From: Vigna angularis
Lineage: Eukaryota; Streptophyta; Magnoliopsida; Fabales; Fabaceae
Direction: 5' to 3'
Assembly (NCBI RefSeq): GCF_016808095.1
Contig: NC_068975.1
Coordinates: forward strand, 37,222,001-37,286,000
Length of the DNA stretch: 64,000 bases
Below the pieces are notes generated by a model. It saw only the letters and a program-made list of their open reading frames with translations. It searched no databases and was not told the origin of the DNA. Positions within the stretch are counted from its first letter, which is position 1; every line of letters begins with the position of its first letter. Made by a program: the position numbers and the translations under genes. This document shows, piece after piece, positions 21,083 through 33,790 of the stretch.

Positions 21083-22375
21083 ATGGGAGTTTCACCGGCG
21101 ATGAAGCTCCTCGAATCGAAGAAACGAACAGAAGTGCAGCCAGAGTCATATGAAAATCTCTTAGACTCCGTTCCAACACACAGAAAAACTAGGGATTTAC
21201 CCAACTTAACAGAATGCCATGCGTGTGGCTTCAAGGTTGACGTCTGCTCCGGTAAGAACAGACTTCGAACCCTTTATAGCGAATGGCGTGTAGTTCTTCT
21301 ATGCAGGAATTGTTTTTCTTCCGTCCAATCTTCCCAAATTTGTTCCTATTGTTTTTATGGAATGTCTCTTGAATCATATCGTTGCAATAAGTGTCAGCGT
21401 TCTGTTCACAAAAACTGTTTTTTGAAATATAAAAATGTTCCTCCATGGTCCTATGCTTCTATGGACTCTGAATTTTCTGTCTGTGTGGATTGCTGGATTC
21501 CTAAACACTTAGAACTTTCAAGAAGAAGAAAAAGAAGAGTACTGGGTGGTGAAAATGGTAGGATTACAGTAGAGAATGGTAGTTCTAGGGTTTTGCCCGA
21601 TGAAAATTTGGAGAGGTCAATGGAGGATTTGGTTGAGGACGCAAAACGTGTGGTGGGGGAGAAGGTTGAAGCAGCTGCTAGGGCTAGAGAGGGGGCAATG
21701 AAGAAAGCTTTGGTGGCGAAAAGGGCGGTTGAAATTGCAAACAATGCTTTGGGTCTAGTAGCAAGTAAGGAAAAGAGTGGTTTGAATCCGCCTCCTGAGA
21801 GGGATGCTTTTGAAGTTCTTGATTGCTCTGAATTGACTTTTGAGTTGCATCCACAGTTTAATTGTTTGCCTAGGATTTCAAAGAGTTGCTGCTTATTGAA
21901 TACATGTTCCCTGGATATTCCTAAGATGTTTTCTTCTAGTGTTGATTCTTCGGGCAACACATCAAACTCAAGGAATGCCGATTATCGTGATAAGCATGAA
22001 GTGTCCTGTGACAATAAACTATTGGCAGACACTTGTAAATCTTTATGCGAGCCTTTGGATTCTGTAGGATCTTTGGATAGTGGCTCTTCAACTGGTCTGA
22101 ATCTTCTCTGTACGGGCAGAAGTGGCATGGAAACTGGTTCAAAAGTTGATGAGCCCACAGCTGAATCTGATGGTGAAGGGGTCGGGGAAGGGCTGCAGAA
22201 GGAAGGAGAGGGAAGTTGTTCTGACAGGATAATAAACATGAGTGAAGATACTGGCATGGAACTTGATCGTAAGCAAGCAGATTCTGCATTGCATAGGGAA
22301 AAACCATGCAATGCACAACCAGATAGATATTTCTTGAAGTATAGTAGGAGAAATTGTAGTTTGAAATCAAACTGA
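21083..22375 (+). CDS. Plant PHD/RING-like zinc-finger protein, intronless
   Basis: A 430-residue intronless gene of unknown function. The N-terminal half is Cys-rich. A first group has C45-x2-C48, C55 and C74-x2-C77. A C4HC3 set follows, C87-x2-C90, C101-x2-C104, H109-x2-C112 and C134-x2-C137, matching the ligand order of a PHD finger. The basic cluster RRRKRR (147-152) could be a nuclear localisation signal. Residues about 174-228 form an Ala/Glu/Lys-rich helix, and the rest is low-complexity Ser/Gly/Glu. I recall similar unnamed plant proteins annotated as RING/FYVE/PHD superfamily, but no characterised member. A nuclear chromatin-reader or scaffold role is inference. Start: the first in-frame Met, with M7 as an alternative. 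Coding composition is clean, with no stops. Confidence 0.85.
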   Translation: MGVSPAMKLLESKKRTEVQPESYENLLDSVPTHRKTRDLPNLTECHACGFKVDVCSGKNRLRTLYSEWRVVLLCRNCFSSVQSSQICSYCFYGMSLESYRCNKCQRSVHKNCFLKYKNVPPWSYASMDSEFSVCVDCWIPKHLELSRRRKRRVLGGENGRITVENGSSRVLPDENLERSMEDLVEDAKRVVGEKVEAAARAREGAMKKALVAKRAVEIANNALGLVASKEKSGLNPPPERDAFEVLDCSELTFELHPQFNCLPRISKSCCLLNTCSLDIPKMFSSSVDSSGNTSNSRNADYRDKHEVSCDNKLLADTCKSLCEPLDSVGSLDSGSSTGLNLLCTGRSGMETGSKVDEPTAESDGEGVGEGLQKEGEGSCSDRIINMSEDTGMELDRKQADSALHREKPCNAQPDRYFLKYSRRNCSLKSN

Positions 22376-24690
22376 GGTAGTAATTAACGAGCCCACAATC
22401 TGTTAGAATGAGTTAGGATTTACTCTAACATTGGGGTTCTATGGCAGTCAGTCATTCAATGGTTGCTTGTGAAAGTGGATACTTTAGAAGCCATCATAGA
22501 AGGGAACAGATATACAGTTTTTTCTCTTCTTGATTTGGTTAAAACCTAAAGAGCTCTTTGTTATCTTTTATGGCTGTTATCATTTTTAACATTGTATTTG
22601 CTCTTCTGCTTTCAGTTTGATCTATGAAAAATGAATGAAGTTTTTGTTTAACAACGTCAAAGTTGACTGGAAAAAGCAAGAATGATAGGATAAACATTAC
22701 TAATTTCATTGATGACATATTGAAATGAAATGATAAGCTACACATTGCCTGGAAAGAGTACTTTCACTGTTTTATTGACATTTCAAGGAGACTATTCCAT
22801 AGCACTGATTTATTCTTAGTTTATTTTCTTGATTGTGTCCGTCTTACCTATCAAATCTCTTACTCGTCTTTTTGTTTGTTGTATTGCTTTGGAAATATTG
22901 CAGACTGTGTTCACTGTGATTACATTATCGGTGACCTTATATATAGAATGTTCAAGTAGGATTTTACATAGATAACAATTCAACATGAATGTAATATTCT
23001 TAAAGTTATATCATTTTGCTCGGACAGCTTTACCATATTAAGAAAGATCGGTTATTCTAGGATCAAATATATTAAAATAATATGTTTTTATTTCTATACC
23101 AACTTTCATCATGTAAAATAAATTTTAGCCACCAAAACCCCTCCAATAACTATGAAACCCCTTTAATAAATGTGTATACATGAAAGGATATGCGCGGATT
23201 GAATATACCTTGTAGTTATAATGAAAAAAATGTATCTGTATACATGTTATAACTAATTATGTATAAATTACAATTATGTATATATTTTATCAAACTATCT
23301 CAGTTTCCATCACAAAAACAGCCTATTTTTTTTTGTGTTTTTATTTGTTTTTTGTATTTTCTTTTTATATCCATCTGCCTAACCTATCTATCCATGAATA
23401 GAAACAAAGATTAAGGGAATCTCAATGTTAAACAATTTGAGAAGATTGGATAAATTTAGGTTTATGATTTTCATTTTAGATATGTTCATTACTAATATTA
23501 TAATTAGACACCTAACTTGCTTTAATAAATTATAAATAAAAAATATTTAATAGAAGACTATCTCTTGATTCAGAAGAACTTTAAGAGAAATCATTGTAAA
23601 GGAACTATGACAAAATTAAAGACTAAAACTTACCAAGAATAAAGATGTTGTAAGAAGCTTAGAATTCAAAGAAAATAATGATCATAACTTGAAATACATT
23701 TACAAAATAGTTTCTTAAAGATATTTTGTAAAGTTTTATGTTTTGTATCCTCTGTTTTATTTTGTACAGGTTCTTTGATTTTATTTGTCTATATTATAGG
23801 AGAAATCAAATTCAGAAACTATTGGTTTTTTTTATAGGATTGTATCAATGTATATCTTATATACATGTTTTTATGTTATGAAACAAATAATACCTAACCA
23901 ATTTGAACTTAAGATGACAAGGTTTGACATGAGGAAAACTAAAAAAACAAAGAAGAAACAAAATACATATAAAAATAATTATTTAATATTTGTCAATACA
24001 TCATAATAGTTTCATCTCAAAGGTCTTACAAATTATTACAAATAAGAAAACATATGAATATAGGATAATTAGCTCAATTCTTATTATGGCCTAAAAACTA
24101 CTTAAATGGCACTGATAATATCATTCTTATCTAACATGTTACTATCCAACATGCTACTAGAAATATCAAACCATGCTTTATACATGAAACCTCTCTAAGC
24201 TTTATTTCTATACTTTCACATACTAGCAGTATGAAACCTCTCTAAGCTTTATTTCTATACTTTCACATACTAGCAGTGCCAAACTCGTAATTAGAATAAT
24301 AATTATTGTTCTAATTTTAAAATCAAACAATAAATGGAATTATTCCACTCAAAAATATTCTGAAGTGAATATTGTAATTACTTTTAATAATTTATACTTA
24401 TGATTTTCTAGTAGCTGAGTTACCTTACCTCTCTATTATCTTCAAGTTTATTAATGACGTACTCATTTCCGGGAAGAAGACAAATTGTATACATTAAATT
24501 AGTACAACTTATTCTAACTACATCTACAATCCTTCTACCAATAACTTGACTTGCTATTACTGTACCTATCTGAATTATTTCTTTTATAATTTTTCTTATA
24601 AATTATTCTTTTAAATTTTATTCTTTTAAATCTTTCTTGCTGTTAACCATCTCTTGTACCTGTAAATAGGAAGATAATATAGATATAATA
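22376..24690. other. 3'UTR then AT-rich intergenic DNA
   Basis: The first 300-600 bp probably contain the 3'UTR of the PHD-like gene. Beyond that I see AT-rich DNA without coding signal, apart from the 47-bp tandem duplication listed separately. Confidence 0.5.
24184..24277. repeat. Perfect 47-bp tandem duplication
   Basis: The block starting atgaaacctctctaagcttt occurs at 24184-24230 and again at 24231-24277 with no difference seen. This indicates a recent slippage or unequal-exchange event. Confidence 0.85.
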
Positions 24691-25120
24691 AGAGTTTAAT
24701 ATTTACAAAGTTCACCTTATAAGTTATTTTTTCTTTTTTCAATAATTTTGAGTACTTTTTTTGTTGTGATTGCATTCAAATGATGTATCATATTTCTTGA
24801 AACACAAACATCAATTTTATTAAACTGAATGCTTCTAGGATACATTGATTTCTATGTTATTTTCTTTTTTATCACAATGTTGATTACAACATTTAACAAC
24901 ATTTATTTTTACTATACTTTTTTTTCTTCATAAGTTGATTGCACATTTTTGTTCGCAATTGCATTTCTCGAAATACATAACTTAATATATTCTTATTGTA
25001 ATTACTTTTAATAATTTGTAACTTTGATTATATCATTTTGTATATTCTATCACAAATATAAAATATAAAATAGTTATAGTATTTTCTCGCTAATCACGAC
25101 CTTTGATTATATAATATTTT

Positions 25121-26577
25121 GGGTTAAATATGTTTTTAGTCTTTCAACTATCATGTAATTTTAGATTTAGTCTCTCTTTCAAACTTTAGTACACTTTGAT
25201 CTTCTTAAAAAAAACTATAATTTTTAAAATAACAGCTTTAAATTTTGTCTCAAGTGACTAACAGTGTGCCACGTTGTCCACAAATTCTCACTCTCCACAA
25301 CTAATAAAAGAGTGTCACATCAATAGTCTTAACACATCAGCTGTTACGACATCCCCATCTTCTCCCAAGAATTAAACTCTAACCACCTCCAACTTCATCG
25401 CACCATCCACCATGACTACACCGTCGTCGCACGACGGTCCATCATCACAATCTCAGATTAAACCTCTAAATTTTTTCAACTCTCACTCTAAATTTTTTCA
25501 ACTGTCAGAAATTGCAGAGAACAAGCTGGCAGATCTCCAGAAGAATATAGATTCATATGGAGGATTAGAAGAATGTCCTTGTATGTGCATCATTTGTTTT
25601 GAGCCCAACCACTGGGCAGTTTCTTGTCCCACTTCAATCTCAGTTGGGAAACATGAACTGAAAGCTAATACCTTGGTTAATGATAGGGGAAAACATTTCA
25701 TCCTAAGCAATCAATAGAGTGTCAGACTTGATGAGGATGACCGAGTTTTATCTGGTGGTTCTATTAATGGTGAAATTGATCATCCAGCAAGTCAAGATAT
25801 TTGTTTGAAGCGGAAATCAAATGAAATCATGACCTTTAAGGAAGTGAGCAATGCATCATTCAAGAAATATTGTGGTTCAATTTCAGACGAAAACAAATTC
25901 AGAAAAAATCCTATCTCAACTCCATCCAAATTCATTGAAAATCACACTTCACACTTGCCAGAGAAAATATTTGATGCAGTGAAAAAACTTCGACTGTCTC
26001 ACACTTAAATACTGAAGTAAGTAATACCAGACAACACTTACACGGTAATTCTCTTTTGTTTAGTTGGCCAACAAATAAATTGAGTTAAAGAATCTATATT
26101 GCTAATCTTTCTAGCAGGTGAAGGGTTAGACAATAATTCTGTTTTGTTTAGGTTCAACTGCGAAATTGAAATTGATGATTGTGACGAGAAGGAAGACGCA
26201 TAATGTGGAGGTTTTTTAAAATTGAGGATTTAGGGTTATGTGATTTTGGTGTTTCTGGGTTTTGATTTTGGTCTGTACGGTGGTGGAGAAAGATGAACTG
26301 ATGCGCGATGTAGGTTTCTGGAATTCGGTTTGGTTTTGCGATAGTGGTTTAGGTTTGCAGATTTGCTTCGTCATGGCAGCGCAAAGGTCCTGTATTGGTG
26401 AAAATGAAAACATGACGGATTAAAAGTTTAATAGCTACATCAGATTAAATTTAACGTCTTTTCGAGGATTAACAATTAGAGTTTCTAAAAGTGAAGGATC
26501 AAATTGTAACAAAATTTGAAAGAGAGACGAAATCCAAAAACTCTAGATACTTGAAGAACTAAAAACATATTTAATCC
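25121..26577 (+). mobile_element. Pack-MULE-like element with captured zinc-knuckle gene fragment
   Basis: A 1457-bp element. The left end gggttaaatatgtttttagt (25121-25140) and the inverted right end (26558-26577, reading ggattaaatatgtttttagt on the minus strand) form imperfect terminal repeats of roughly 90 bp. A 9-bp target-site duplication with one mismatch flanks it: taatatttt (25112-25120) and taatttttt (26578-26586). There is no transposase. The interior holds a protein-coding fragment (25412-26008). TIR plus 9-bp duplication plus a gene fragment defines a Pack-MULE. The termini are a common legume type. Confidence 0.75.
25412..26008 (+). pseudogene. Captured gene fragment with CCHC zinc knuckle
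   Basis: One reading frame continues from 25412 to 26008, broken only by a TAG at 25715-25717. It encodes about 198 codons, including a zinc knuckle CX2CX4HX4C in CIICFEPNHWAVSC, and a basic downstream half. The N-terminal about 20 residues look chimeric: they include a 23-bp direct duplication (ctaaattttttcaactctcactctaaattttttcaactg region, near 25466-25504). The source gene is not recognised. One premature stop and no flanking exons argue for a decaying capture, not a working gene. Confidence 0.55.
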
Positions 26578-27619
26578 TAATTTTTTTTTATGTACAATTT
26601 TGTTATAACATTTTAGAAAACACAAGCATACATTTCATTAAATCAAATAATAATTTTTAAAGATATATCACATATGAGATTGAAAAGAAAATATAAAATT
26701 TTACAAAAATATTGTGAATTGGCATCTCTCTTTTTAAGTTATTTTTTCTTTTATCATAACTTTTATTTTATCCTTTTTTTTATTGTATTCAAATGGTGTA
26801 TTATATATCAGAAAACACAACCATCAGTTTTATTAAATCAAATTATTTTAAGATATAGAAATTTTTATAATATTTTCTCTCTTATCACAGTCTTAATTAC
26901 ACTATTTTGTTCACATAGGGTATAACATCTTAGGAAGCACAAACATAAATTTCATTAAATCAAATAATTTTTAAGGCATTCATGCTTTCTTTCAATATTT
27001 TAATGTATTTTTACTTTTTTTTTTATGATAAAATGTTTGATTATCAATTTCAATTATTCAATCTGATAAACCTTTAGAATATATATCCTTTTGACATGGA
27101 ATGATTTTCTTTATTGTGATTTTTACTTTAATGTAAAATATTATTTAATTAAATTGAAATATTAAGGAAACAAGTACAAGGTATTTTTTTCCTTTTCATA
27201 ATTTTTTATTATAATTTTTTTTGTTGGAGTTTCATCCAAAGGATTTCTTCCATTTCATGAAACACATAACTAATCACTCATCTGTCCATTGTTTTGGTTT
27301 CTTCAATATTCACAAAATTCACATAAATTCTTAAACTACTATTTTCTTTCTTGGAACTTTGATTACACTTATTTGTGTGACTGTATTTCGATGAGTTGAT
27401 GTAATGTATTAAAAAAAACAATATCAATTTTATTAAATCGAATAGTTTTAAAACACATAAATTATACATTTTTTTGTTTGTTTGTATGGTTTTGTTCAAA
27501 GAATATCTTCAATTTCACAAATCATATAATTGAATATATTATTTTTATTTCTCTTCTTAATGAAATTAAAATTAAAATTAAAATTTAATATTTTTAATTA
27601 ATTAGTGTAAATTACTTTC

Positions 27620-30600
27620 TACGGGTGATTCTGAATTGGCATCCACATATCTCATATCTCACATGAGATTTTTTTTTTTCGAAACTAACATCCGAAAAAA
27701 TACATTGTGGTAGATTCTTTTCAAAATCACCTTTCTTTTTTTTCATATCTCAAGGTAAAAGATATATCAAAAAAGGAAAAGCATATGAAATATTTTTTTA
27801 TAAACAATTTAGTAATAAAAAGAACACAAGATACTATAACATAAATATAATAACCATAAAAAACCACTTCAAAAGTATGAAAATATCATATAACCATTTT
27901 GAAAAGAATAATTACTTATGTTTTTCTTAGTCTTTTAAGTTAAGTTTGTGAGCTCAATAAACAGAGAAGTGTTACCTATGTACAAACCACTTAGAGAAGT
28001 GATTAATTAAAGAGTATATCCTAAGAATCTGAACTTCCTTACCAAAAGATGGATGGTGGAAGAAGCTATTTCGTACATTTTAAAGGGTATCTTAATCTGC
28101 CCTTTTTCTATTTTCGTTTGGGTTTTACCAATATTTTGGAACTCTTCAAAGATAAAACTCAGCATGACAGCATGCATGGATGATTGGAGAGTAGGATGTA
28201 TATCCATATAGCTTAACACGCTTTGAGGATGATTATGCTAATTAATTTTTAAAGAGGGAAAATAAGGTAGGAAAGGAGGATTTGAGCACTAAGCAAAATT
28301 GCAGGCAAGTGGGTTAGTCATTCATTTCCACCATAAGGTTTTGGTTTTGTGATTGCTTGTAATGTGTTGGTGGCAAGTGATCACTAAACACTTATAGCAA
28401 AAAAGTGATATTGCTTGTATAATGGAAGAAGCCAAGTTTGCTTTTGTGGCTGAATTTGGTGGTGCATCAAGAAGTGATGGAAAATTCAGTCCATTTGCAT
28501 CACCTTCTATTGGTGTTAGTGCATGCTGACCCAAACAAGAAAGTGCACGTGAAGGACCATGCACTCATAACTATTGCTATATATAAAAGAAAACTTGTCC
28601 CATAGTTGATGCACGTATTAAAACTTATTTTTACATTCATTTCACTTACGTTCATTTGACACATAGTACAAAGTAGATAAAAATAGTCATAAAAATATAA
28701 ATTTTTGTATTTTAAAAAAAATAAAAAGTAAGAAAAGATAGTATCAAATAAATATAAAAAATTTATGTATGTCAAATAATCATTTTTCAAACTTTTTACA
28801 TATTCTTCGTATAAAAGAGCAATGATAGAATTACACTTTCATTCATTTGATACATTTATGAAAATAAAATAATTATAAAAATAATAAATATTTGTATTTG
28901 TTTTTTAAAAAAGATAATATTAAATAAATATAAAAAATTATGTGTTAAAATATATTTTTTTATATAAAAGAGTTAATAAATACTTGAACTTTATATCAAC
29001 TCGAAAGCACACAGTGAGAGGGTACGAAATATTAAAGATTTTTGTTTCAGCAATGAAAGGTGTACAAGATTAAAGATGTGAAAAAAGTTTAAAAAGTTTT
29101 GTTTCTCCTTAGTTTATTCAGAAACAAAATAATGGAATCTTGAGACCCCCACTAACCTAACTCTCATCCTTTTTGTGCTACTTTACATGTGTTTTTTCTT
29201 TGGCTTGAATGTGCACTATTTGTGGTTTAACCAAGTAATATGAAACATCAAAAATGTCATTTGCTTCTCCTTTTAGATCCCACCCTACATCAACTTAAAA
29301 GTGACAACCTCTGACAATTGTCCTAGGAACACGCTTAAAAGTTTTTAAACACCATCCAATGTTAATAGCCTTTCCGAGAACATTCATCCCATTATCTCAA
29401 TTATGAATACTATTTCTTAATCAAGAAATTATATTTTTTAAAACATTTATAATTATTTGATAAATTTTTTATTTTGTGATACTATTATTATAAAGTGTCA
29501 AAACATAGTTTTATCTTTTATGTTTAGCTAACCAACAAGAGGAAATGACCAGAATCTATTGGCTTGTAGGATTGTATTCTGGTTTTTGATCTTTTTACCA
29601 AAAAGCCTTTTGCCTTAAAAAATGATAAAAATGTATTGGATCTGGCGAATCTCTGAAAACATGTTACATAGTTTCCCAGCCACACAAGCCCACTCAATGA
29701 ATTAAATAATATATTTTACGTGGCACGCACTTAAAGTTCAAATATGTGTAGTGTATGTATCAAATAGTAATTTAGATAATATTCAATTCAATATTTAATT
29801 CGCATCAGACGGGAGAATAAAGTTTGTGGTTTAGGTGTTTTTAAGGAAGAAAAAAAAGGTTTTGTTAACTTATTAAAATGAAAAACCATTCATTCAAATA
29901 GCTTGAACTTATATAGTTTGTAATATATGGCGGTATTTCCATCTTTACGTGATAAACTATACAGTCAGTGTGTCTCACATGTTAAAGAGTAAAATTATAT
30001 AAAATTATCACTAATATTAATTAATTTAGAGTAAAATATAATTATTAATAATTGTGTTGTAATTAAGTCATATTAATTTAAAACTTATTCTCAAATTTAT
30101 AAATATAAATTTAAGTACAATAATAGATGATTATATTTAATAAACATTAATTGTTATAATATAATGTAAAACTGTTACTAATTTTAATATCAGAATATTT
30201 TTCAAAAATATTTTTTGACACATTTAAATTTTTTACTTTCATTTATTTACTTTTTTTTCTTTTAAAAAAATATAAAATTTTATACTTTTAAAATTATTTT
30301 ATCTTTATATTCTATATCAAATAACTATAAAAGTATGTCGTGATATCATGTTTTTAGTTTTTATGAATAACTTTCAGTTTAACTGAATGAGATTTAAAGA
30401 TTAAGACTTAAAAATTATAATATAATAAATAATCTCCATATATCCATTGCACACACTACGTTCACTCGAGAAGCTCCTTTGTCCACTTGGTAATGTCATT
30501 TTCTTTTTCAAATGATTTCTTCTGTTATGATCGATACTCCACAAAAATATCTATTTTTCCAACTTTATCTTTCTTTGCTCAAAATAGTGTTTAATCTATT

Positions 30601-31890
30601 TTTTTTAATGTAATATCTATAACATATTTTTAAGTGAAATTTTCATTTATTTTATGGGCAAAAAATTTAAAACAAATGTGACTACTTCATTAGTGTAACC
30701 TCTCTATAGGCAGAAGGAATTAAGATTATGGGTTTCACATATCAAGCACGTGAAGTTACCTATTTTAGTGTTATGCCAAAGCCTTTTGAGAAATGTTAGA
30801 GTTAGACCTTAAGATTTCGACAAAAAAAATATACAAGTATTTATACATGTATTAACTAAGATAAGTCTGAAACCTAAAGATTTTGACCAAAAAAGAAGAG
30901 TATTTTATACTTTAAATTAGTAATCAAACTTAATAGATTTGTATTCATTTTTTATATATGCAATTAACAATGACATTGAAAAGGCATTAATACAATAATG
31001 TTTCGTTTCGTTATTTTTATATGGATTAAATATATTTATATTCCTTTCAATTGGGATATTATATTTTTTCTTTAATTAAAAAAATCCTAATAATCCTTTG
31101 ATTTTGTGAAATGTTATTTTTTAATTTTTGAGATTAATAATATAGCAATAATAGTCTACTCAATAATATTCATCAACATATCGTATCAATAATGTCATCT
31201 AATTTCAAAAAATAAAAATAAAATTACCCAAAATGAAATAATTAAAACCTCATACTTTATACTATTTCAAATAGAAGCATACACTAAAATTTTATTGAAG
31301 GCATATATATAGATACAAATTTAAATAAATAATAAATATTAAATGTATTGAATAAACATTTTTAAGGTGTTTATATTAAACTGTCATTCTAAAAATTAAT
31401 ACCTTATTCATTTTAAGTATATATAAAGAGAGTAAAATCAAATAATACTTTTATGAATAACCATATTTATAGAATTTAAAAAGTATTCAAACCTTAAAAT
31501 TTTGATATACATGATCATAAAAATAATGTTATATGATTCAAGGGATAAATTGATAAATTTTGAAAGTAATTTTTCTTTTAAAGTAACTGGTATATTAAAG
31601 ATTGGTAAAGTTTGTTTCATCTTATAACTTAAATAATTCAATGACCGAAAAATAAAATTCACTAAAAAAATCCAGGAAATATCAAAATTGAGTATTAAAC
31701 AATAAAATTAAATTTATTTCAAATAAAATATTTAGAAAAACAAACTAAGAACTATATTATTTATTTAGAAGGAAAAATGTAATGAGTGAATAGATGCGGT
31801 AGATGAAGTTTGAAATGAAGAATAAACAAATATATAGTAAACGTCCAAACACAGTCTAATGGAATGCATGCGCGGGTTAAGCCTCCTTTA
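27620..31890. other. Long AT-rich intergenic stretch
   Basis: No supported gene over more than 4 kb. The only coding-like patch is the small ORF near 28422-28529. A G-box CACGTG lies near 28546, and a TATA-like tatatataaaag near 28577. Short repeated phrases such as 'aaataaatataaaaaattatgt' (near 28747 and 28923) hint at decayed transposon ends. Confidence 0.5.
28422..28529 (+). CDS. Candidate 35-residue small ORF
   Basis: The ORF starts at ATG 28422 and ends at TGA 28529. It sits in a local island of higher GC inside very AT-rich DNA and encodes a Ser/Gly/Phe-rich peptide beginning MEEAKFAFVAEF. I recognise no family. An 80-codon frame on the opposite strand (28322-28564) overlaps it, with a TATA-like box in the right place for that strand, so the coding strand is undecided. 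It may also be a degenerate exon. Confidence 0.2.
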   Translation: MEEAKFAFVAEFGGASRSDGKFSPFASPSIGVSAC

Positions 31891-31894
31891 TTTA

Positions 31895-31903
<9 letters not shown>

Positions 31904-31988
<85 letters not shown>
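31904..31988. repeat. Long TA dinucleotide microsatellite
   Basis: About 40 uninterrupted TA units preceded by four or five TTTA units (31887-31906). Such tracts are length-variable and prone to sequencing and assembly error. Confidence 0.95.
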
Positions 31989-31991
<3 letters not shown>

Positions 31992-32619
31992 CTAAAGATA
32001 CTTAACCTTGTAGATATTAGAAGTTGATGAGTGGGTATTAATTTCATCTCCATTAACTTCTTTTTCATGTCCTAAATCCTATAATATAATATATAATTTA
32101 CAATACTTTTTCAATTCATATTCTTTTTATTATTCTTTTTATTTGGATTTGAACTTAAATTTTTGGACACGTGCCAACATTTTAATGATGGTTATGATCT
32201 TTTCTTAATGTCGTAAAGGAACATATTTGTTATTGAAAGGAAAGAATGTAAAAAAAATTTTGAAATCAGTTACATAGTTAGAATCTTTTAATAATAGTGT
32301 GTATTAAGATTTATGATAAAGTAAAAGATAATGTATTTTTTAAAATATACTAGTATAGAATGAATAGGAGACTCGTGTTTATGTTATAATAATACTTATA
32401 TGAAAGTATAATAATGTACAATAAATAAGAATTAAATAATAAATAATAATTAACATATTAAATTATAGAAATTTAATTATAATATATAAATATTGTTTAA
32501 TAAGTGTAAATTTAAGTTATTCTATAATTAAAAGATTTAAAAGATCTTATTAGATTACGCTAGTTAATACATTCATTAGAAAGAGATGAAATTTGTACCA
32601 TTTTCAGCAAAACATGTTT
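31989..32619. other. AT-rich intergenic DNA
   Basis: Nothing recognisable between the TA microsatellite and the target-site duplication of the solo LTR. Confidence 0.5.
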
Positions 32620-33018
32620 GTTACTGTAACATCCCAAATTCTCACATTAATGTAACAACCCAACTTTTTACATTAATGTAACATCCCAAATTTTCACACT
32701 TGATAATTAACATTACATTTACGGTAACATTCCGTAATCTCACCCTTTAAAATTTCCTAGTTAATATAAGTCTATACATGTAAAAAGATTCTAATTATAG
32801 TTCTTCTACTCCTCCCTTTCCTTGGCACTATGTGAGGCGACATTCCTTCATCTGCTCCCGTATAACGAATTATACGATCATCGCACATACCCAAACACAA
32901 AAACACAAACAAGTAGGGTGAGCTAACATGCAACAACTCATTTATAAGACATGCATAATTACTTCGATACAAACATCATATAATAATTATGTCAGACACC
33001 CTCATACCATCGTACCAC

Positions 33019-33245
33019 AATTCCTATTAGACACTCGTCCCACAATACCCAATAAATACCATAATACTTAATAGACATTCATTCCATAATACCCAATAAA
33101 CACTCATCCCATAATACCAATAAACACTCATTCCACAATACCCAATATACACTCATCCCACAATACCCAAATAAACACTCATTTCATAATACCCAATAGG
33201 CACTTATCCCCACGATATTCAATAGGCACTTATCCCAACGATATG
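33019..33245. repeat. Minisatellite of about 26 bp in the solo LTR
   Basis: Eight or nine imperfect copies of a unit like 'cccaataaacactcatcccacaata', with drift towards 'aataggcacttatcccaacgatat' at the right end. Confidence 0.8.
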
Positions 33246-33290
33246 TTGATGAGCGATACAACGGAAGGTTTTTCACTTGTGATGTCATTC

Positions 33291-33500
33291 TTAGTCCCCT
33301 CACTATGTCCAAAACCGGCACATAGACCAGGACATTCTGCCCTCCATACCATTCATAATGTTAGTCCCCTCACTATGTCCTAAACCGGCACATAGACCAG
33401 GACATTCTGCCCTCCATACCATTCACAAGGTTAGTCCCCTCACTATGTCCTAAACCGGCACATAGACCAGGACCTCCTGCCCCTCTCACCACATAATTCA
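33291..33500. repeat. 70-bp tandem repeat, three copies, in the solo LTR
   Basis: Units starting ttagtcccctcactatgtcc lie at 33291, 33361 and 33431. The first two are nearly identical over 70 bp, and the third diverges after about 45 bp. Confidence 0.9.
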
Positions 33501-33577
33501 TCATTCTCTACTTGAGACTGATTGATTATTAGAGTATCAGGATAACCTCCAACTTCATGACCCTCAACATCAACATA

Positions 33578-33790
33578 TACGCACATACCATGTCATTACA
33601 GAACCTCTCCACGAAACTCATACAATGCTCACATTCCTTAACTCATATTATACCATTACGAAATCTACCCATAATCCTCATACACATACCATGACATTAC
33701 AGAATCTCTCCGCGAGACTCATACCATACTCACATTCCTCGACTCATATTATACCCTTACGACATTTCCCCATAATACTCATACATGTTC
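33578..33790. repeat. Dimeric repeat of about 104 bp in the solo LTR
   Basis: Two imperfect copies, each running from 'cacataccatg.cattacagaa.ctctcc' through 'cataat.ctcatacac/tg' (about 33583-33687 and 33688-33790). Confidence 0.7.

Larger units (their letters stand above)
24690..27620. repeat. Degenerate tandem repeat field
   Basis: A loosely repeated module runs through this stretch, split by the Pack-MULE at 25121-26577. It consists of a T-rich tract ending near 'tatcacaa', then a phrase like 'acacaaacatcaattttatta' and 'aatcaaataatttttaa'. Instances lie near 24805, 26625, 26815, 26935 and 27418. Spacing is irregular (about 110-190 bp) and divergence is high, suggesting an old satellite-like array. 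Confidence 0.45.

Noticed and set aside
21451..22370. Several minus-strand ORFs over the PHD-like gene
   Set aside because: Antisense shadows without domains; the plus frame has the zinc-ligand pattern.
26674..26925. 83-codon plus-strand ORF
   Set aside because: AT-driven hydrophobic frame in the degenerate repeat field, with no domain.
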